Part shown: positions 22,297-40,732 of the stretch, piece by piece | How positions within the stretch are numbered: position 1 is the first letter of the stretch | Layout: every line of letters starts with the position of its first letter | NCBI RefSeq assembly: GCF_019175285.1 | Contig: NC_056524.1 | Location: forward strand, 148,569,909-148,633,908 | Direction of reading: 5' to 3' | Source of the DNA: Sceloporus undulatus | Taxonomy: Eukaryota > Chordata > Lepidosauria > Squamata > Phrynosomatidae | Length of the DNA stretch: 64,000 nucleotides | The notes under the pieces: model-generated | The model's database searches: none | What the model was told of the DNA's origin: nothing | What the model saw: only the letters and a program-made list of their open reading frames with translations | Translations under genes and position numbers: made by a program

Positions 22297-23898
22297 CTAC
22301 TTTTAGCCTTATAACTGCTCAAAAGTTTACAAAGAAAATTAAAACACTATAAAGCAGATAATATGTGTAATGTGGAACTAAGTGGCAGAGAAATTTAAAA
22401 TTAATTGCTAATTAATTAATTGTGAATAAATAAAAATGCAATAATTATGCACAAATCCTTTCTCATTATTGTTCTTGCCTGAAATTCTGTTCATATCTGC
22501 TGATCTCCAACAGTGTGGGCAAAAAACCTGCGGGATCCCCCCCAGAGGATATATTCAGCTTTGCTTTTATTTAATTGGCACCTTGAACAGGCTGGAGCAA
22601 AATGGAATACAGGTCAGATAAGGCAGATAGAAGAGAAGGAGGGAATGCAGGCAGTTTATAGCCTATCCCACTGACAAGGCCTCAGCTCCTTTTGAGGAAC
22701 AGGCTTACAGTGGCTGTTTATCTTCCAGTGATTAATGGTCACCCTTGCTTCCTGTTTTAATTCCATTAAGATCCCAAGTGTAGGAAAACTGCACTGATGT
22801 TTTATACTCCCCCTATTCTTATATACAAGAAATGCATGAACTTTGCTTGAACTTGCATTACTTTTCTGTTTTTGTGTTTTTGGGGGCCTATGTCTGAGAT
22901 CAAACCACATCCAATGTTGCTGCCATAGTCCTCAAAGCATCATCAGACAGGCCACAGTATACATAAGACTACAACATTATGAGCAGTTTCTTGCAGTGGC
23001 CATGTCTACATCTTAAAATAGTACAAGGGACAATGTAGTGCCTCTGCAATACTTTTGAGAGGTCAGTTGCAAAGTTACAAAGTAGATGTCAACAGCACAG
23101 CCCCCTGAATGCTTCTGTTCAAAGAGGAGCAGAACCACTAAGCAAGCAAGGTAGTGCTTCTGGTCCCCAAAAGATAGCAAAGCTGATAAATGTGGATACG
23201 AGTGTAATGTTAACACACGATCTTACATTGAAAATGGTACTGGTATCATTTTACTGTAAAGAATAATAAACACCACCAAGGAGGAGGAGTCATCATGAGG
23301 GTGAATTTATAATCCAGGAAAGAAACAGAACAAGAGGTTTGGGATGAGAACCACAAAACAAATAAACCCAAATGACAGTAAAGAATAAGCTAAAATTGTA
23401 AGCTGTGTGTACAGAAAGAATATTATTACCTGGGCATATATTCCAAAACTGGAAAAGACAAGTTCTTAGTTCTCGCTCTGCAAGAGGAGAAAGAATGGGG
23501 AATTTTTAAAAAGAATATACCACGAATCACTTGGTAGTTTTAAGAAACAAATTACAATGGTGAAGAAAAGGGGAAGAGTCAATCCTTGCAGCATAGTCAC
23601 ATAACAAAATTTACTATTAAAAATAGGCTTTCTAAGGTACAGAGACACATTTGCAGGTATAGTTACTGAAATGAATGCAGTTAAATGACAGTTAAAGTCA
23701 TTTCATTCGATTTAATATATGTTTGACTAACCAAGACCTGTTTCTCTTAAATTTTCGTTCAGTTTAACCTTAGTCCTGTTTTCTCACTATGTGGTTTTTA
23801 AAAGATGTAAATGCAGCATGCTAATTTTACTTTTTTTACTTCTTTTGATGTCCAGTAGTTCTGATTTTTCAATGAATACACATATTATCTGTTGATTG

Positions 23899-24085
23899 TT
23901 TTTTGTGGGGTTTTTGGGCTATGTGGCCAAGTTCTAGAAGAGTTTCTTCCTGATGTTTCACCAGCATCTATGGCTGGCATTTGTGCTGGCGAAACGTCAG
24001 GAAGAAACTCTTCTAGAACTTGGCCACATAGCCCAAAAACCCCACAAAAAACTATGGAAGCCAGCTATGAAAGCCTTTGACTCCA
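23899..24085. repeat. inverted pair of Penelope-type terminal repeats (family B)
   Basis: The left arm (23899-23980, minus) and right arm (23983-24085, plus) share GGCTATGTGGCCAAGTTCTA, GAAGAGTTTCTTCCTGA and the hammerhead-like GCTGGCGAAACGTC. The arms meet at the GCCAGC/GCTGGC stem II. Each arm is about 80 bp with high identity. Confidence 0.85.
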
Positions 24086-24089
24086 TATC

Positions 24090-25955
24090 TGTTGATTCAT
24101 ATCATCAAGCAAACAAGGATTGCCTTCCGAATATAAAATTCTGTTTGCTGATGAAAAAGAACACTGAACTGCAATTGTCAATTAACTTTAGAAGTAGCCA
24201 GAGAATAATTCCTACTTAATTCATTGCAGAAATAGCCACAGTATCAAATGACATGTTCCCACAAACTAAAAACAGAAACACTGCCACACTGTGAGAAAAA
24301 AAGGACAAGGAAATCCCCACCAGTTCACTTTTTGTACGTTTTTAACCGTATTGTGCTTTTAAACTGTAGTCACCTTACAGAAGGTGTGATGGTGATGATG
24401 ATGATGATGACAATGCTGCAACCGAAGTTGAAGGTTGCACTCTGAAGCATACTCATTTGCATGCAAACATAATTACTGGGATCAATAGACTTGTTGTTAA
24501 TAAAATATGTCTAGGGCTTGTTTGTGTGTGATATGTGACATCTCTATTAGAAAATGATCAAAACTGATCACATAAAGCCTTCCATTGCACTGCATGGTTG
24601 TACAGAACTTATCTGAGATGCAATTTAGCTTAGCAAGTAAGTCAAATCTTTTGCTAAAGGATGCATATTGCCTTGCTGCCACCATGTAGTTTTTTTAGGA
24701 GATGAAAAGGAAGACTGAATTTGAGCAGTGTCATTTAGTCTCTGGAAGAGAGGAAACTGTGTGCCTGGCAGCTGCAATCATATGCAAATAGCTGTCAGAG
24801 AGGGGAAAATTATCATCTACAAACATTGGGAAGAAATTCCATCTGCTGCTTCCTTGAAAAGGGATTTTAATACATTCAGAGACAGCAAAGTTACACACGT
24901 CTTAATCAAGTCTTAATCCAAAGAATTAATGCACTGTGCGTTTCTGCATAATTCAAGGAATCACGCAAAAGCTGTGACAATAGCAAGAGCCACAGATGGA
25001 ATCCCCTTCTTGCACAAAATACTGCATGAAAAGGTATCAGAGCAAACAGAGCTCCCTTCCCAGCATTTCATGTACAGGTGCACCATCTAAAAGTAACAAG
25101 GCAATGTGCGTGTCTGTGTGTACTGAATGCTTGTTCGTGTATCTCTCTGTATGAGAGCGGCATGCATGTCAGAACAGTATACTTACCTTCACACACTCTG
25201 GGATGGGAAATCCATAACGTCTTGAATGTTTTAATGTGAAAATCCTTAATTTTTCTCACATTAGGAAAAATGGGAAATGTCTGTTCAGTGCAAGCATTTA
25301 AAATTCAGAAACGTTTTAGCTTACCACATTTTGACTTAACTCAGAGAAAAGTGTAAGCTAAAAGTAAGGGATAAGGAAACACATTAAGCAAATATGCCAG
25401 CTAATTCACAAACAGTCACAATCTCCACTTTGGACACTGCTCTGGTCAGATCTCAGCACCCGTTTTCCCTTCCCCCTCGTTTGCCCATCTCTTCTTAAAG
25501 TAATAATAATTCATTATTCTAGTGGCAGTAAAAGGTCAGTTTGTGTTGTCCCAGTTTGATGGAAGGTAGCAGTTCCCAAAAATTCAGTGTAAGCAGTGAT
25601 GGCACAGAAATTCATTTCAATTCATTTTGTACCATGGTTTATCCAAGTACACCTCTTGGAACCAAGCACAGGTCTGAATGCAATTTGCAGTTGGAAATCT
25701 GTATGTTACAAATCTACAATATGATTAGTGCACCCCCGCCCCTAAACATTGTGTTTTGTAAAAAAAACATTTTTTTACATCTTTGATTTCTGATTACTGT
25801 ATCCAAACTTTGTTTCATGCATAAAATTAAAGTATTATGTACAAAATTACTTTCATGCTACGTGTATAAGATGTATATGAAACATAAATGAATGTTATGT
25901 TAAGACATTGGTCCCACTGCCAAGATATCTCATATGTGTCTGGTGTTCTGCCCTT
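24090..25955. other. repeat-poor unique sequence upstream of PITX3
   Basis: Nearly 1.9 kb with no recognisable mobile element apart from a short (GAT)n at 24393-24410. It contains an octamer-like ATGCAAAT around 24783 and a bicoid-type TAATCC at 24914. With the PITX3 start codon 0.5 kb further on, it is the most likely home of a first exon, promoter or enhancers, but no specific element can be proven by eye. Confidence 0.4.
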
Positions 25956-25958
25956 TGG

Positions 25959-26234
25959 CAATGGCGTCACTGGTGTGTGTGTGCAGTGATGCAGAAGGTG
26001 GTACCTGGTTGGGCCCTCACCCCACACTCCCAGTACATGCACTCTATCCCCTTGCACTTCCCCCCATGTGTTATCTGTCCATGCGCTCCCCATGTGCACT
26101 CTCTCCCCATGCCTTTCCTGATGAGGTAAAGAAAGGGCAGCATGGGGGAAGGGAATGCATGTTGCCTCCAGAAGCCCCACCCCTGGGAGTACCACCACTC
26201 ACACCGAGTGACACCTAGTGCGGGGACACCACTG
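25959..26234. mobile_element. hAT-type MITE just upstream of the PITX3 start exon
   Basis: Left end CAATGGCGTCACTGGTG, right end GTGCGGGGACACCACTG; flanks CCCTTTGG and ACCTTTGG match at 7 of 8 bases. It ends 180 bp before the PITX3 ATG. Confidence 0.8.
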
Positions 26235-26413
26235 ACCTTTGGTGAAAAGGGCATTATAAATAAACGTTGTTGTTGTTGTTATGCAAATATTCCAAAATCC
26301 AAACCACTTCTGGTCCCAATCATTTCATATAAGGGAGCCTCAACCAGTACTGTATACACCACTCACACTACTGTATATCTCCTTAGCAATTCTCCAATAT
26401 CTGTTCCAGGCAG

Positions 26414-32227
<5,814 letters not shown>

Positions 32228-33205
32228 GGGACTAGATCCCCACCCTACTTTAAGGAACTTGGCCATTAGCCCAATAATGCCAGCCAGACCAAATTCCAGG
32301 AAGGTCTATTTAGTTATTATAATGTTACAAACTTCTGACAATCTCTTTTGGTATAGTAAACACAACTGCTCACTGAAAGTCCGTTTGGGAAAGAGGAACA
32401 TTTGCCAGGCTCTGAGCTCATTTTTCAGTCCACCTCTGTAATGCGATAGCCCTTCTCTTGCTCCTGCTCCAGCCCAAGAACAGGCAACCAGTTCATGCAA
32501 CAATACAGAGGAACCCGGGGAAAATGGTGCAGCTGCTAACTCCACTCATAACGTACGTCTGTGTGCTTCTCCTATTTCTGTGACTGCTCTGTTCTGTTAT
32601 GTGACTGCTCCCTGCCTTCCTGAAGCACTTAGAGGAGGCGAGCATTCTGTGCTGGAAACATCAGTTTAGTGCACCTCAGATAATGTATATTTAACCAATG
32701 TTTACACTTTATTGTGAAATGTCTTGGGCACAATGTTTTGTCTCTTCTTTTTTCTTTGCAGAATTGGGCATTTTGTAATCCAAAAAGGAAGGTAAAGATG
32801 AAGGGTGTGAGAGACATGATGAATCATGGGAAGAGTCTGGGGTAGAGCTGAATGGAGCCATCTGCTTGGTTTCCTCAGGTTTACACTGTTTTCCAAGACT
32901 TCAACAGAAGCTGTCAACATGTGACCAAGGGGTACAGAGCTTTGACATCAGGCAAAAAAAATACCTGAAAGTCCCCTAAGATGCCGGCACATGATCCTCC
33001 AGCTCCAAGGACATCCTTTTAAATGGATGAATGATTAATGCAATTCATTCCCTCTTTGGTTTCATTTTGTGCTGAGGCAGGAATGAATTAACAGTATCAA
33101 CACATCACACAGAAGCCTGTTGATTTCCTTTTGCAATAAGCAGCTCAGTCTCCTAGAGTAATTTTCATTGAATCATAAATAAAATCAGAAGAAATCCCCA
33201 CAAAC
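32228..33205 (+). other. PITX3: probable PITX3 3' UTR
   Basis: About 980 bp after the stop with no recognisable mobile element. It ends just after a canonical AATAAA at 33178-33183, followed by a T/GT-rich stretch around 33205-33232. A CR1 LINE begins about 70 bp further on, so the transcript end is intact. The exact cleavage site is inferred. Confidence 0.6.
33178..33183 (+). terminator. candidate PITX3 polyadenylation signal
   Basis: AATAAA, the first canonical hexamer seen after the PITX3 stop codon, with a T-rich and GT-rich downstream element within about 50 bp. Confidence 0.6.
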
Positions 33206-33269
33206 TTTTTTCATGTCTATTTGTTGTTGAGCAACTACCTGAGATAAAAAGTTGTGTGTTCCTTTTCTG

Positions 33270-34792
33270 ATGGTGGAAATGTTGGGCCTCATACAAGGGT
33301 ATTAAAAGAACTGGCAAATGTAATATCGGAGCCATTAGCAATCATATTTGAAAACTCCTGGAAAACAGGAGAAATCCCAGCAGACTGGAGGAGGGCAAAC
33401 ATTGTCCCCATCTTCAAAAAGGGGAAGAAAGAGGATCCCAACAATTATCGTCCAGTTAGTCTGACATCAATACCAGGAAAGATTCTGGAGCAGATCATTA
33501 AACAGAGAGTCTGTGAACATCTAGAAGGCAATGCCATAATCACAAAAAGTCAACATGGGTTTCAGAGAAACAAGTCATGCCAGACAAACCTAATCTCTTT
33601 CTTTGAAAAAATTACCAGCTTGGTAGATGAAGGGAACGCTGTGGATATAGTATATCTTGATTTCAGTAAGGCATTTGACAAGGTTTCCCATGACATACTT
33701 GCAAACAAGCTTGTAAAATGTGGGCTAGACAAAGGAACTGTTACATGGATCTGTAATTGGTTGACTGGCCGAACCCAAAGGGTGCTCAACAATGGCTCCT
33801 TTTCATCCTGGAGGGAAGTGACCAGTGGGGTCCCACAGGGCTCTGTCCTGGGCCCAGTGCTATTCAACATCTTTATCAATGACCTGGATGACAGAATTGG
33901 GAGCATACTTATCAAATTTGCAGATGACACCAAGTTAGGAGGAATAGCTAATACCCCAGAGGACAGGATCAAAATTCAAAATGATCTGAATAGACTAGAA
34001 AGCTGGGCCAAAGCTAACAAAATGAAATTCAACACAGAGAAATGTAAGGTACTGCACTTAGGGTGAAAAAATGAAATGCACAGATATAGGATAGGAGACA
34101 CATTGCTGAATGAAAGTACATGTGAAAGGGATCTAGGAGTCCAAGTAGATGATAAGTTGAACATGAGGCAACAGTGCGATGCGGCAGCTAAAAAGGCCAA
34201 TGCAATTTTAGGCTGCATCAATAGAAGTATAGTATCTAGATCAAGAGAAGTAATAGTGCCACTGTATTCTGCTCTGGTCAGGCCCCACCTAGAATATTGT
34301 GTCCAGTTCTGGGCACCACAATTCAGAAAGGACATTGAGAAACTGGAGCGTGTCCAAAGGAGGGCAACAAAAATGGTGAAGGGTCTGGAAACCATGCCCT
34401 ATGAGGAACGACTTAGGGAGCTGGGGATGTTTAGCCTGGAGAAAAGAAGGTTAAGAGGTGATATGATAGCCCTGTTTAAATATTTGAAAGGATGTCATAT
34501 TGAGGAGGGAGCAAGCTTGTTTTCTGCTGCTCCAGAGAACAGGACCCAGAACAATGGATGCAAGCTACAGGAAAAGAGATTCCACCTGAACATTAGGAGG
34601 AACTTCCTGACAGTAAGGGCTGTTCGACAGTGGAATGCACTCCCTCGGAGGGTGATAGAGTCTCCTTCCTTGGAGGTCTTTAAACATAGGCTGGATGGCC
34701 ATCTGTCAGGGATGCTTTGATTTGGATTTCCTGCATGGCAGGGAGTTGGACTGGATGGTCCTTGCGGTCTCTTCCAACTCTATGATTCTATA
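33270..34792 (+). mobile_element. CR1 LINE, 5'-truncated, well preserved
   Basis: Reads the CR1 reverse transcriptase from [20 protein letters not shown] through [60 protein letters not shown] and the catalytic FADD. One in-frame TGA at 34064-34066 is the only break; the frame then continues from 34067 to the end at 34720. The 3' UTR and ATTCTAT end are intact. Missing are ORF1, the endonuclease and the first part of RT. It is the youngest-looking LINE here, about 70 bp after the probable PITX3 transcript end. Confidence 0.95.
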
Positions 34793-34799
34793 ATGAGAA

Positions 34800-36490
34800 G
34801 CCTTGTAGGCCAAGACATCAGCACACGTTATTATCTTACGATATACATTTTTAAAAGCTTGAAAAAGTAGAAACACAGCTTATCACTTGATCCTGAATTG
34901 TTGTGTTGTGATAACTGAGAGGTTCAGCAACCACATGCTAAAATATTGGTACTTTTGACTAGTGACATGTAACTTTTAATTTGTAATTTAACCTTTACTT
35001 GCAGTATTTTCAGGCAATCATGCTCAAACTTCCAAACCTTGGATACCTGAATTAATAAGAAATAGAAGTGTTGTAAAGGGATTATGTGTTGCACATTTCA
35101 AAAGTAGGCATTGGTATAACACTTGATCTTTCCATGTGGACACAAATATGTCTGCTTTAAACTGAAAACAGTTGCACGTCCACTTTTGCTGATATAATTT
35201 TTCCAGATAATATTGCTATTTCTGTAACCAGTTTTGGCCTCAGCTAGTTTATATATGTGGAGGCTGATTTCTTTTACCTTCTTGTAAGGAGTTGGCTTAG
35301 GTAGGTATTAGTTTAGGAGTGGGGTTGGGTGTTAGTTTAACACCTTATTACAAGAAAACAACTGGACTGAATGGTGAGATTATTCAAATTCAAAATATCA
35401 TCATATGTGAGGTTGAACCACTGCTGAAATAAAAATTTGAAACTTCAGACTAAGAAAAAGCAATAGCTATTCCCATTTGAGCACTCACTCTGAATAAAGT
35501 AGAGTAGCAGATCACTGCCTACTGAATAAACATTGCCAGCCATCAAAATCATACAAAATATTTTAATTAATGCATAATTAAATCAATGCAAAAAAGTAAA
35601 GGAGTGCAAAAACATGTAAGCATAAATGAATATTCACTGGGATAACCCAGTCCAGTACACCCTCAGTAGCTAGGAATATAACTCCCATAAAACCTTCACA
35701 TGTCATGCTGGTCGGGGTTGATAGGAATGAAATTCCAAAACATTTGGAAGGCATCACTTTGGAGAAGCCTATTCAAGAGTGTTCACTTCTCAATTTAATG
35801 TATGAAAGGTGGTAGAGAATACTAGAAACACAGTGCCAGAACTGAGAAAGTCCTAGTAAGTGGCTGAGCCCAAACCAGAGTCTACCCCAATGTTTTCAGT
35901 ATATTAGGCTAATTGGGTTGTATTGGGAGAGTAGATACAAGCATTTAAATTTGTTCTTTTAAAACAGACATAACTAATGTAATTATTTCAAAAATCTTTG
36001 AAATATAGCTTTCTAACCAGTTCAGTTTATTGGCCCTTATCCAGTGTATTTTTATTTACTTCAATGATTTTGCTGCCTCATGGAATTTCAGATTCCATGA
36101 AGTGCAAGTATTCCTGACTCCAGCACTGCCAAACTTTGCAAACCATTTCTACATCCCCTGTTAGAAGAGGACAGCCCCTTTTTTGCTAATCCGGTGAAAA
36201 AGAGAAATCCTCTGAGCAAATGCACGTTTAGATTTTAAACTTCATCAAATAACAACACGATCATGGCTACAGAAACAAAATGAACTTTGCTTCCAGATGT
36301 CCGATATAAGCCACATGTACTTGGCAATAAGTGCCATTTGGTTGTAGAAATGGATAATGTGTTTTTCAAGCCAAAATAATAAAATGAACATCTGTTACTA
36401 TGAACATGCCCTGGCTGCTGGCTGCCCTTTGGCTGTGAAATAGGAAGAAAGAAAGGAGACTGAGGGCAAGTGATCTGAGCTGTCATGGGC
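34800..36490. other. no gene; one possible hAT remnant
   Basis: AT-rich sequence without recognisable exons. 35700-35762 ('CATGCTGGTCGGGGTTGATA', 'CCAAAACATTTGGAAGGCAT') looks like the remains of a short hAT MITE. Confidence 0.4.
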
Positions 36491-36569
36491 CCTGGGGTGT
36501 CTCTGCCAGCCTATGGCCAAACCCCAGCCCTGTTTATTGCTGTCCTCACCTGCCATTCTCCATTGTGAT

Positions 36570-36886
36570 CAGTGTTGCCAATTACCCTCAAAGGTATTCC
36601 CTGGATTGATTCCCCAGAATTCCCTCAAATTACCCGGAAGGGGGTGGGACACCTGGGATGGGGGGCCACAAGGCAGTATGGGAAGGCCTCGAGGGGGGGA
36701 CTTCTGGGATGGGGAAGGTATGTTTGGGCAGAAATTTCAAAATCTCCAGAGAAGTCAACAAGAATTTTAAATACCTAACTTACTCAATATCTGAAACTCC
36801 CCGGAAATTTTGAAAACACGGAAATTTAACGGAAAGAGATTAAATACCCCAGATTCCGGGGAATTCCCCAGAAATTGGCAACACTG
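36570..36886. mobile_element. hAT-type MITE with perfect 8-bp target duplication
   Basis: Ends CAGTGTTGCCAATTA and AATTGGCAACACTG are inverted. ATTGTGAT flanks both sides (36562-36569 and 36887-36894). 317 bp, non-coding. Confidence 0.93.
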
Positions 36887-37547
36887 ATTGTGATATACAT
36901 AACAGCATCCTGAAGTGTTCCTTTTTAAAAGCAAGTTTCTAGACATAACTGAAGATATCTCTGAAATGCCACAAGCAAGGCTGGGTGAAATCTCTAACAG
37001 TAAGATTTTGGGGAGCAGGGGGAGTCAGATCTAGGAAAACAAAAGTAACCATGCAAAATGAGAAGAACTGTGCAAATCTATTCAGTGTACAACACAATGA
37101 TACAGAATCTGGCGCATCTTGATTCGAAATCTGGATCTAAGAGTAGGCCCCTTCTCAATCAAATGTTTTGCTGTTTGACGTGCTCCATATCCTCTGATCC
37201 TCTTCCTCCATGTGACAGCTGAGCATCTCACCAGCAGTGCATGGAGAAGCTGTTCAGCATGCAAGACCTTAACATAACTGTAGGAAAAAGAAAAGGAGGG
37301 GGGAAGGATTCATGGCCACTGCTGCTTCAAATGTTATGTGAAAGCAACTTTAGGATGCTTAAGCAGGAAGGGCAGATTTGGGCATCCCTTTCTTATTCAT
37401 GGTTGTCCTCACCTTTGCTTTCTTGGGGCAGACGTTTTGTCCTTGGACCTTCCTCTCTTCCTCCTGTCGTGGGTGAAAAAAGCTTAGATTCCTGGTGGAT
37501 TTGGCTGTGCCTCTGAGGTGTCTGAGAACACAACTGCTACCCATTCT

Positions 37548-37744
37548 GAAGTCGAAGGCTTTCATGGCAGGCATCCATAGGCTTTTGTGGATTTTTCAGG
37601 CTATGTCGCAATGTTCTATAAGAGTGTATTCCTGATGTTTCGCCAGCATCTGTGGCTGGCATCCAGCCACAGATGCTGGCGAAACATCAGGAACAAACTC
37701 TTATAGTACATGGCCAAATAGCTCAAAAAACCCACCAAAAATAT
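37548..37744. repeat. inverted pair of Penelope-type terminal repeats (family B), second locus
   Basis: The left arm (37548-37661, minus) begins GAAGTCGAAGGCTTTCATGG. The right arm (37662-37744, plus) ends in GGCCAAATAGCTC then AAAAAACCCACC. They meet inside the CAGCCACAGATGCTGGCGAA stem-II segment. Confidence 0.85.
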
Positions 37745-39151
37745 GTCTTCCATTCCTTTCTATAAGATTAAGTTATTGTTGGGTGTATAATTGATGACCA
37801 GAGTGCATATTTTTCCACTGAGGGCCCTTTCACTAAGGTTCCCCATCCATGCTGCCACTATTTGTCATTGGGAAGCTGAACCAGGAGCCCAGCAGAACAA
37901 ATGGTAGGTCTCCTGTGCCAGCAGGGCTGCTGGGTGGACAAAAGACTTGGAAGCATATCAAGTTGGGACATTCACACAACTGTCCAGAATGTTCCTGGCT
38001 TGGAGTCAGATGACATGAGAGAGAGAGGGAGAGAGAGAAAGAAAGAATCACCTATGCTTCCACTATAAAGTTCCCAGACCTGTTGCACTCCTTCATTATG
38101 GACAACGTCATGGAGGAGAGATGTTAGGTTCTCTCTGTGCTGCCAGACCCCAAGTTTGCTACCTGAGAGACTTCTGTGTTCCAACTGCCTTTCTGCCCTA
38201 AGATCCTGCTCTGGGCCATGAGTCCCTTTATTCTAGAGTCCTGGATGGTCTCAGTTTGGTAAGTGTGATGCCAACTGATACAGGCTTATAGTAAGAATCT
38301 TTATATTTGCATTCCAGCTTGTCCGTCCCTGCTCCTTGTGTCTTGGACCACATGAGATACTGGATTCCCTTGGTCAAAGGTGAAGTTGGTATCTGAGATT
38401 GCCCAATGAACAGGACAGAGCCAATTCTATGCATAAGTACATAGAAGAGTTGTGAAATATTTGAGAAGTCGAGTCGGTTCTTCCTCAGTACAGTGGCGCT
38501 GCCTCACACATTTTACCCTGGTACACTGGGGGGCAAAGCAGCAGCCACAATACAATGAACGGTACAATGCAACTGTCAGCTTTTGTATTGTGCCATCATA
38601 ACACAGCCTCTGCTCAGCTATATCAGTACAAGGCAATGTTGCTGTAGAGAAAGGGGTACTTAGCTGTAACTCTGACATACCCAACAGGCAGCAGGAATGC
38701 CCTGCACTATGTTCAAAAGAGCAATACTGAATCATACCAAACGTCTATCTGACCTAATATTCTGTTTCCACAGAAACGATCCAGGTGCCAATGGGAAGGC
38801 CACATACAGGCATGCAGACAACGGCATCCTACTGTTCACATTCCCCAGACGCTAGTACTGAGAGTCTTACTCCTAGGGAATGGAAGTAATATATGACCAT
38901 CATAACTAATAGCCACTGAGAAGCTTATTCTTAATGAATCCGTCCAGGGATGGGGAATGTGCAGTGCTGCAGTTGTCACTGGACTGTCCCATCAGTCCTC
39001 ACCATTAGACACACTGTCTAGGGCTAATTAGAGTTGCAGTCCAACAACTTCTGGTGGGTCACACATTCCCATGCCTGAATTGTTGTGATTCCCTTTAAAA
39101 ACAGTGATGGACATGGCTATAACTTACAGTTGCAAATTCCATCTCTTAAGT

Positions 39152-39287
39152 CAGTGATGTCCAAACTCTGGCCTTCCAGAGGTTTTGGACTTCAGCTCCC
39201 AGCATTCCAGACCATTGACCAAGATGGCTGAGGTTTCTGGGAGCTGAAGTCCAAAACACCTGGAGGACCAGAGTTTGGACATCTCTG
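39152..39287. mobile_element. short foldback hAT-type MITE
   Basis: The ends CAGTGATGTCCAAACTCTGG and CCAGAGTTTGGACATCTCTG, and inner TTTTGGACTTCAGCTCCCAG and CTGGGAGCTGAAGTCCAAAA, pair over most of its 136 bp. Flanks TCTTAAGT and TCTTAACT are the target duplication. A related fragment lies at 61556-61630. Confidence 0.9.
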
Positions 39288-39330
39288 TCTTAACTGTATG
39301 CTGCGTCAAGAAGTAATTTCTTTTACATTA

Positions 39331-39543
39331 CAATTGACCTTCTGTATCCACAGATTCATCATCTACGGATTCAAGTATACATGGCTGGAAAATATTTTTA
39401 AAATATATACATTCCAAAAATCAAATCTTGATTTTGCCATTTTATATATGCTGTTGTATTCAGTGGGACTTGAGCATCCACAGACATTGTTATCCACAGG
39501 GAGGTCCTGGAACCAAACCCCAGCGGATACCAAGGGCCTATTG
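39331..39543 (+). mobile_element. Tigger/pogo-like MITE
   Basis: Ends CAATTGACCTTC and AAGGGCCTATTG with TA on both sides. The family words 'GGACTTGAGCATCCACAGA' and 'TTGATTTTGCCATTTTATAT' are present. Confidence 0.82.
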
Positions 39544-40155
39544 TATTTTCTAAAGAACATGTCTTTTTTTCCCCATTAGATCTTTCTCATACACTGGCTT
39601 CTAACATTCTGTTTCAAGTGTGCCCTATCGGCAGTATGAGAGTTACATCACAAGGAGGAAGCAACTGTGAAATATGTAGGGATTATTTCCCCTACATACC
39701 GCCAGCAGGCTGCACTGTTGCATAAATCTCAGGATATTTATAATGGAGGAATAAGCAGGTTTTCTTTTAATCTTTTCGACTATTTTATTATATGCAGTCA
39801 TAGATATACACAAACATAAACACTCTCTTTAAAGAAACACAGACATATCAATGTCCGGGCATATCATCACATTAGGTTGGATCATGTAAGGCACCATACA
39901 TTAATTGCATTACGGTATAGGGCAGGTAAGATATTATACTTTCCTAAGGACTAAACTTTTATCTCATTTGCACCTCTCTAGAAGGCATCTCTATTGTTAA
40001 CACATAGAGCAACATCACAATCTTAAATGAAATACCTTAGCAGTTTATCCATCAAGGAATATCATATCTTCTGTTAAGGAACTAAGCTTCCTTCCCCCAA
40101 TAGTGGTCACTAATTCCTGCAGCCACTCAGAAGGAATTGCCATTTTTTTAATAAT

Positions 40156-40445
40156 AATAATAATAATAAATAAAGTTTTTATTTATATACCGCACCTTCC
40201 TCAGATCAGGGCGGTTTACACAAGTTACAATTACACATACAATGCATTAAAAACAAACACCATACAGTATACAATAAAATAAAGGGAATGGTGAGGGGGG
40301 AGGGAATCAGGTCCAGCATTCTTCTCTCCCTCTGAGGCCTGGACCAAGGCAGATGGACCGGAGGGAGGGCTCTTCTTCTTCTTTTTAAGCTGGCACCATG
40401 CTTCCGGTAAAAAGGTTTAACTTTTACCTTCACTACACATAGCAG
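40156..40445. repeat. unclassified interspersed repeat with 'TTTATATACCGC' end
   Basis: Shares the 'TTATTTATATACCGC' word with 22190-22206 and 63430-63446, and CT-rich words with 17460-17610. Probably the end of an old SINE or LINE; family not resolved. Confidence 0.4.
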
Positions 40446-40579
40446 ATGCACAATATTCAGTAGGTGTTCCCTTATCCACCCACCAATCTTTTAGTACCAT
40501 TTTCCAGGGGTGAAAAAGAGAAAGGAATGAGCAGCTTTCCATTCATACTGTCAATGCACACAATTGAGAGTTTCTGAAT

Positions 40580-40655
40580 ATAGAATCATAGAATCGTAGA
40601 GTTGGAAGAGACCCCAAGGGCCATCCAGTCCAACCCCTTGCCATGCAGGTTTAGT
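40580..40655 (-). mobile_element. CR1 LINE 3' end fragment
   Basis: Minus-strand CR1 tail: ATAGAATCATAGAATCGTAG, 'AGTTGGAAGAGACC', 'GGCCATCCAGTCCAACCCC'. Confidence 0.88.
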
Positions 40656-40732
40656 TTCCATGTGCTTAAACCTTTTCTTAAGTCTTTCAGATCCACTCCC
40701 CTTCCTTTGTGATAGACATTTCGTATCATATT

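Noticed and set aside
33562-33972. Open frames on the minus strand across the CR1 (33562-33972 and 33976-34395)
   Set aside because: Shadows of the CR1 reverse-transcriptase frame; the plus-strand reading has all RT motifs.
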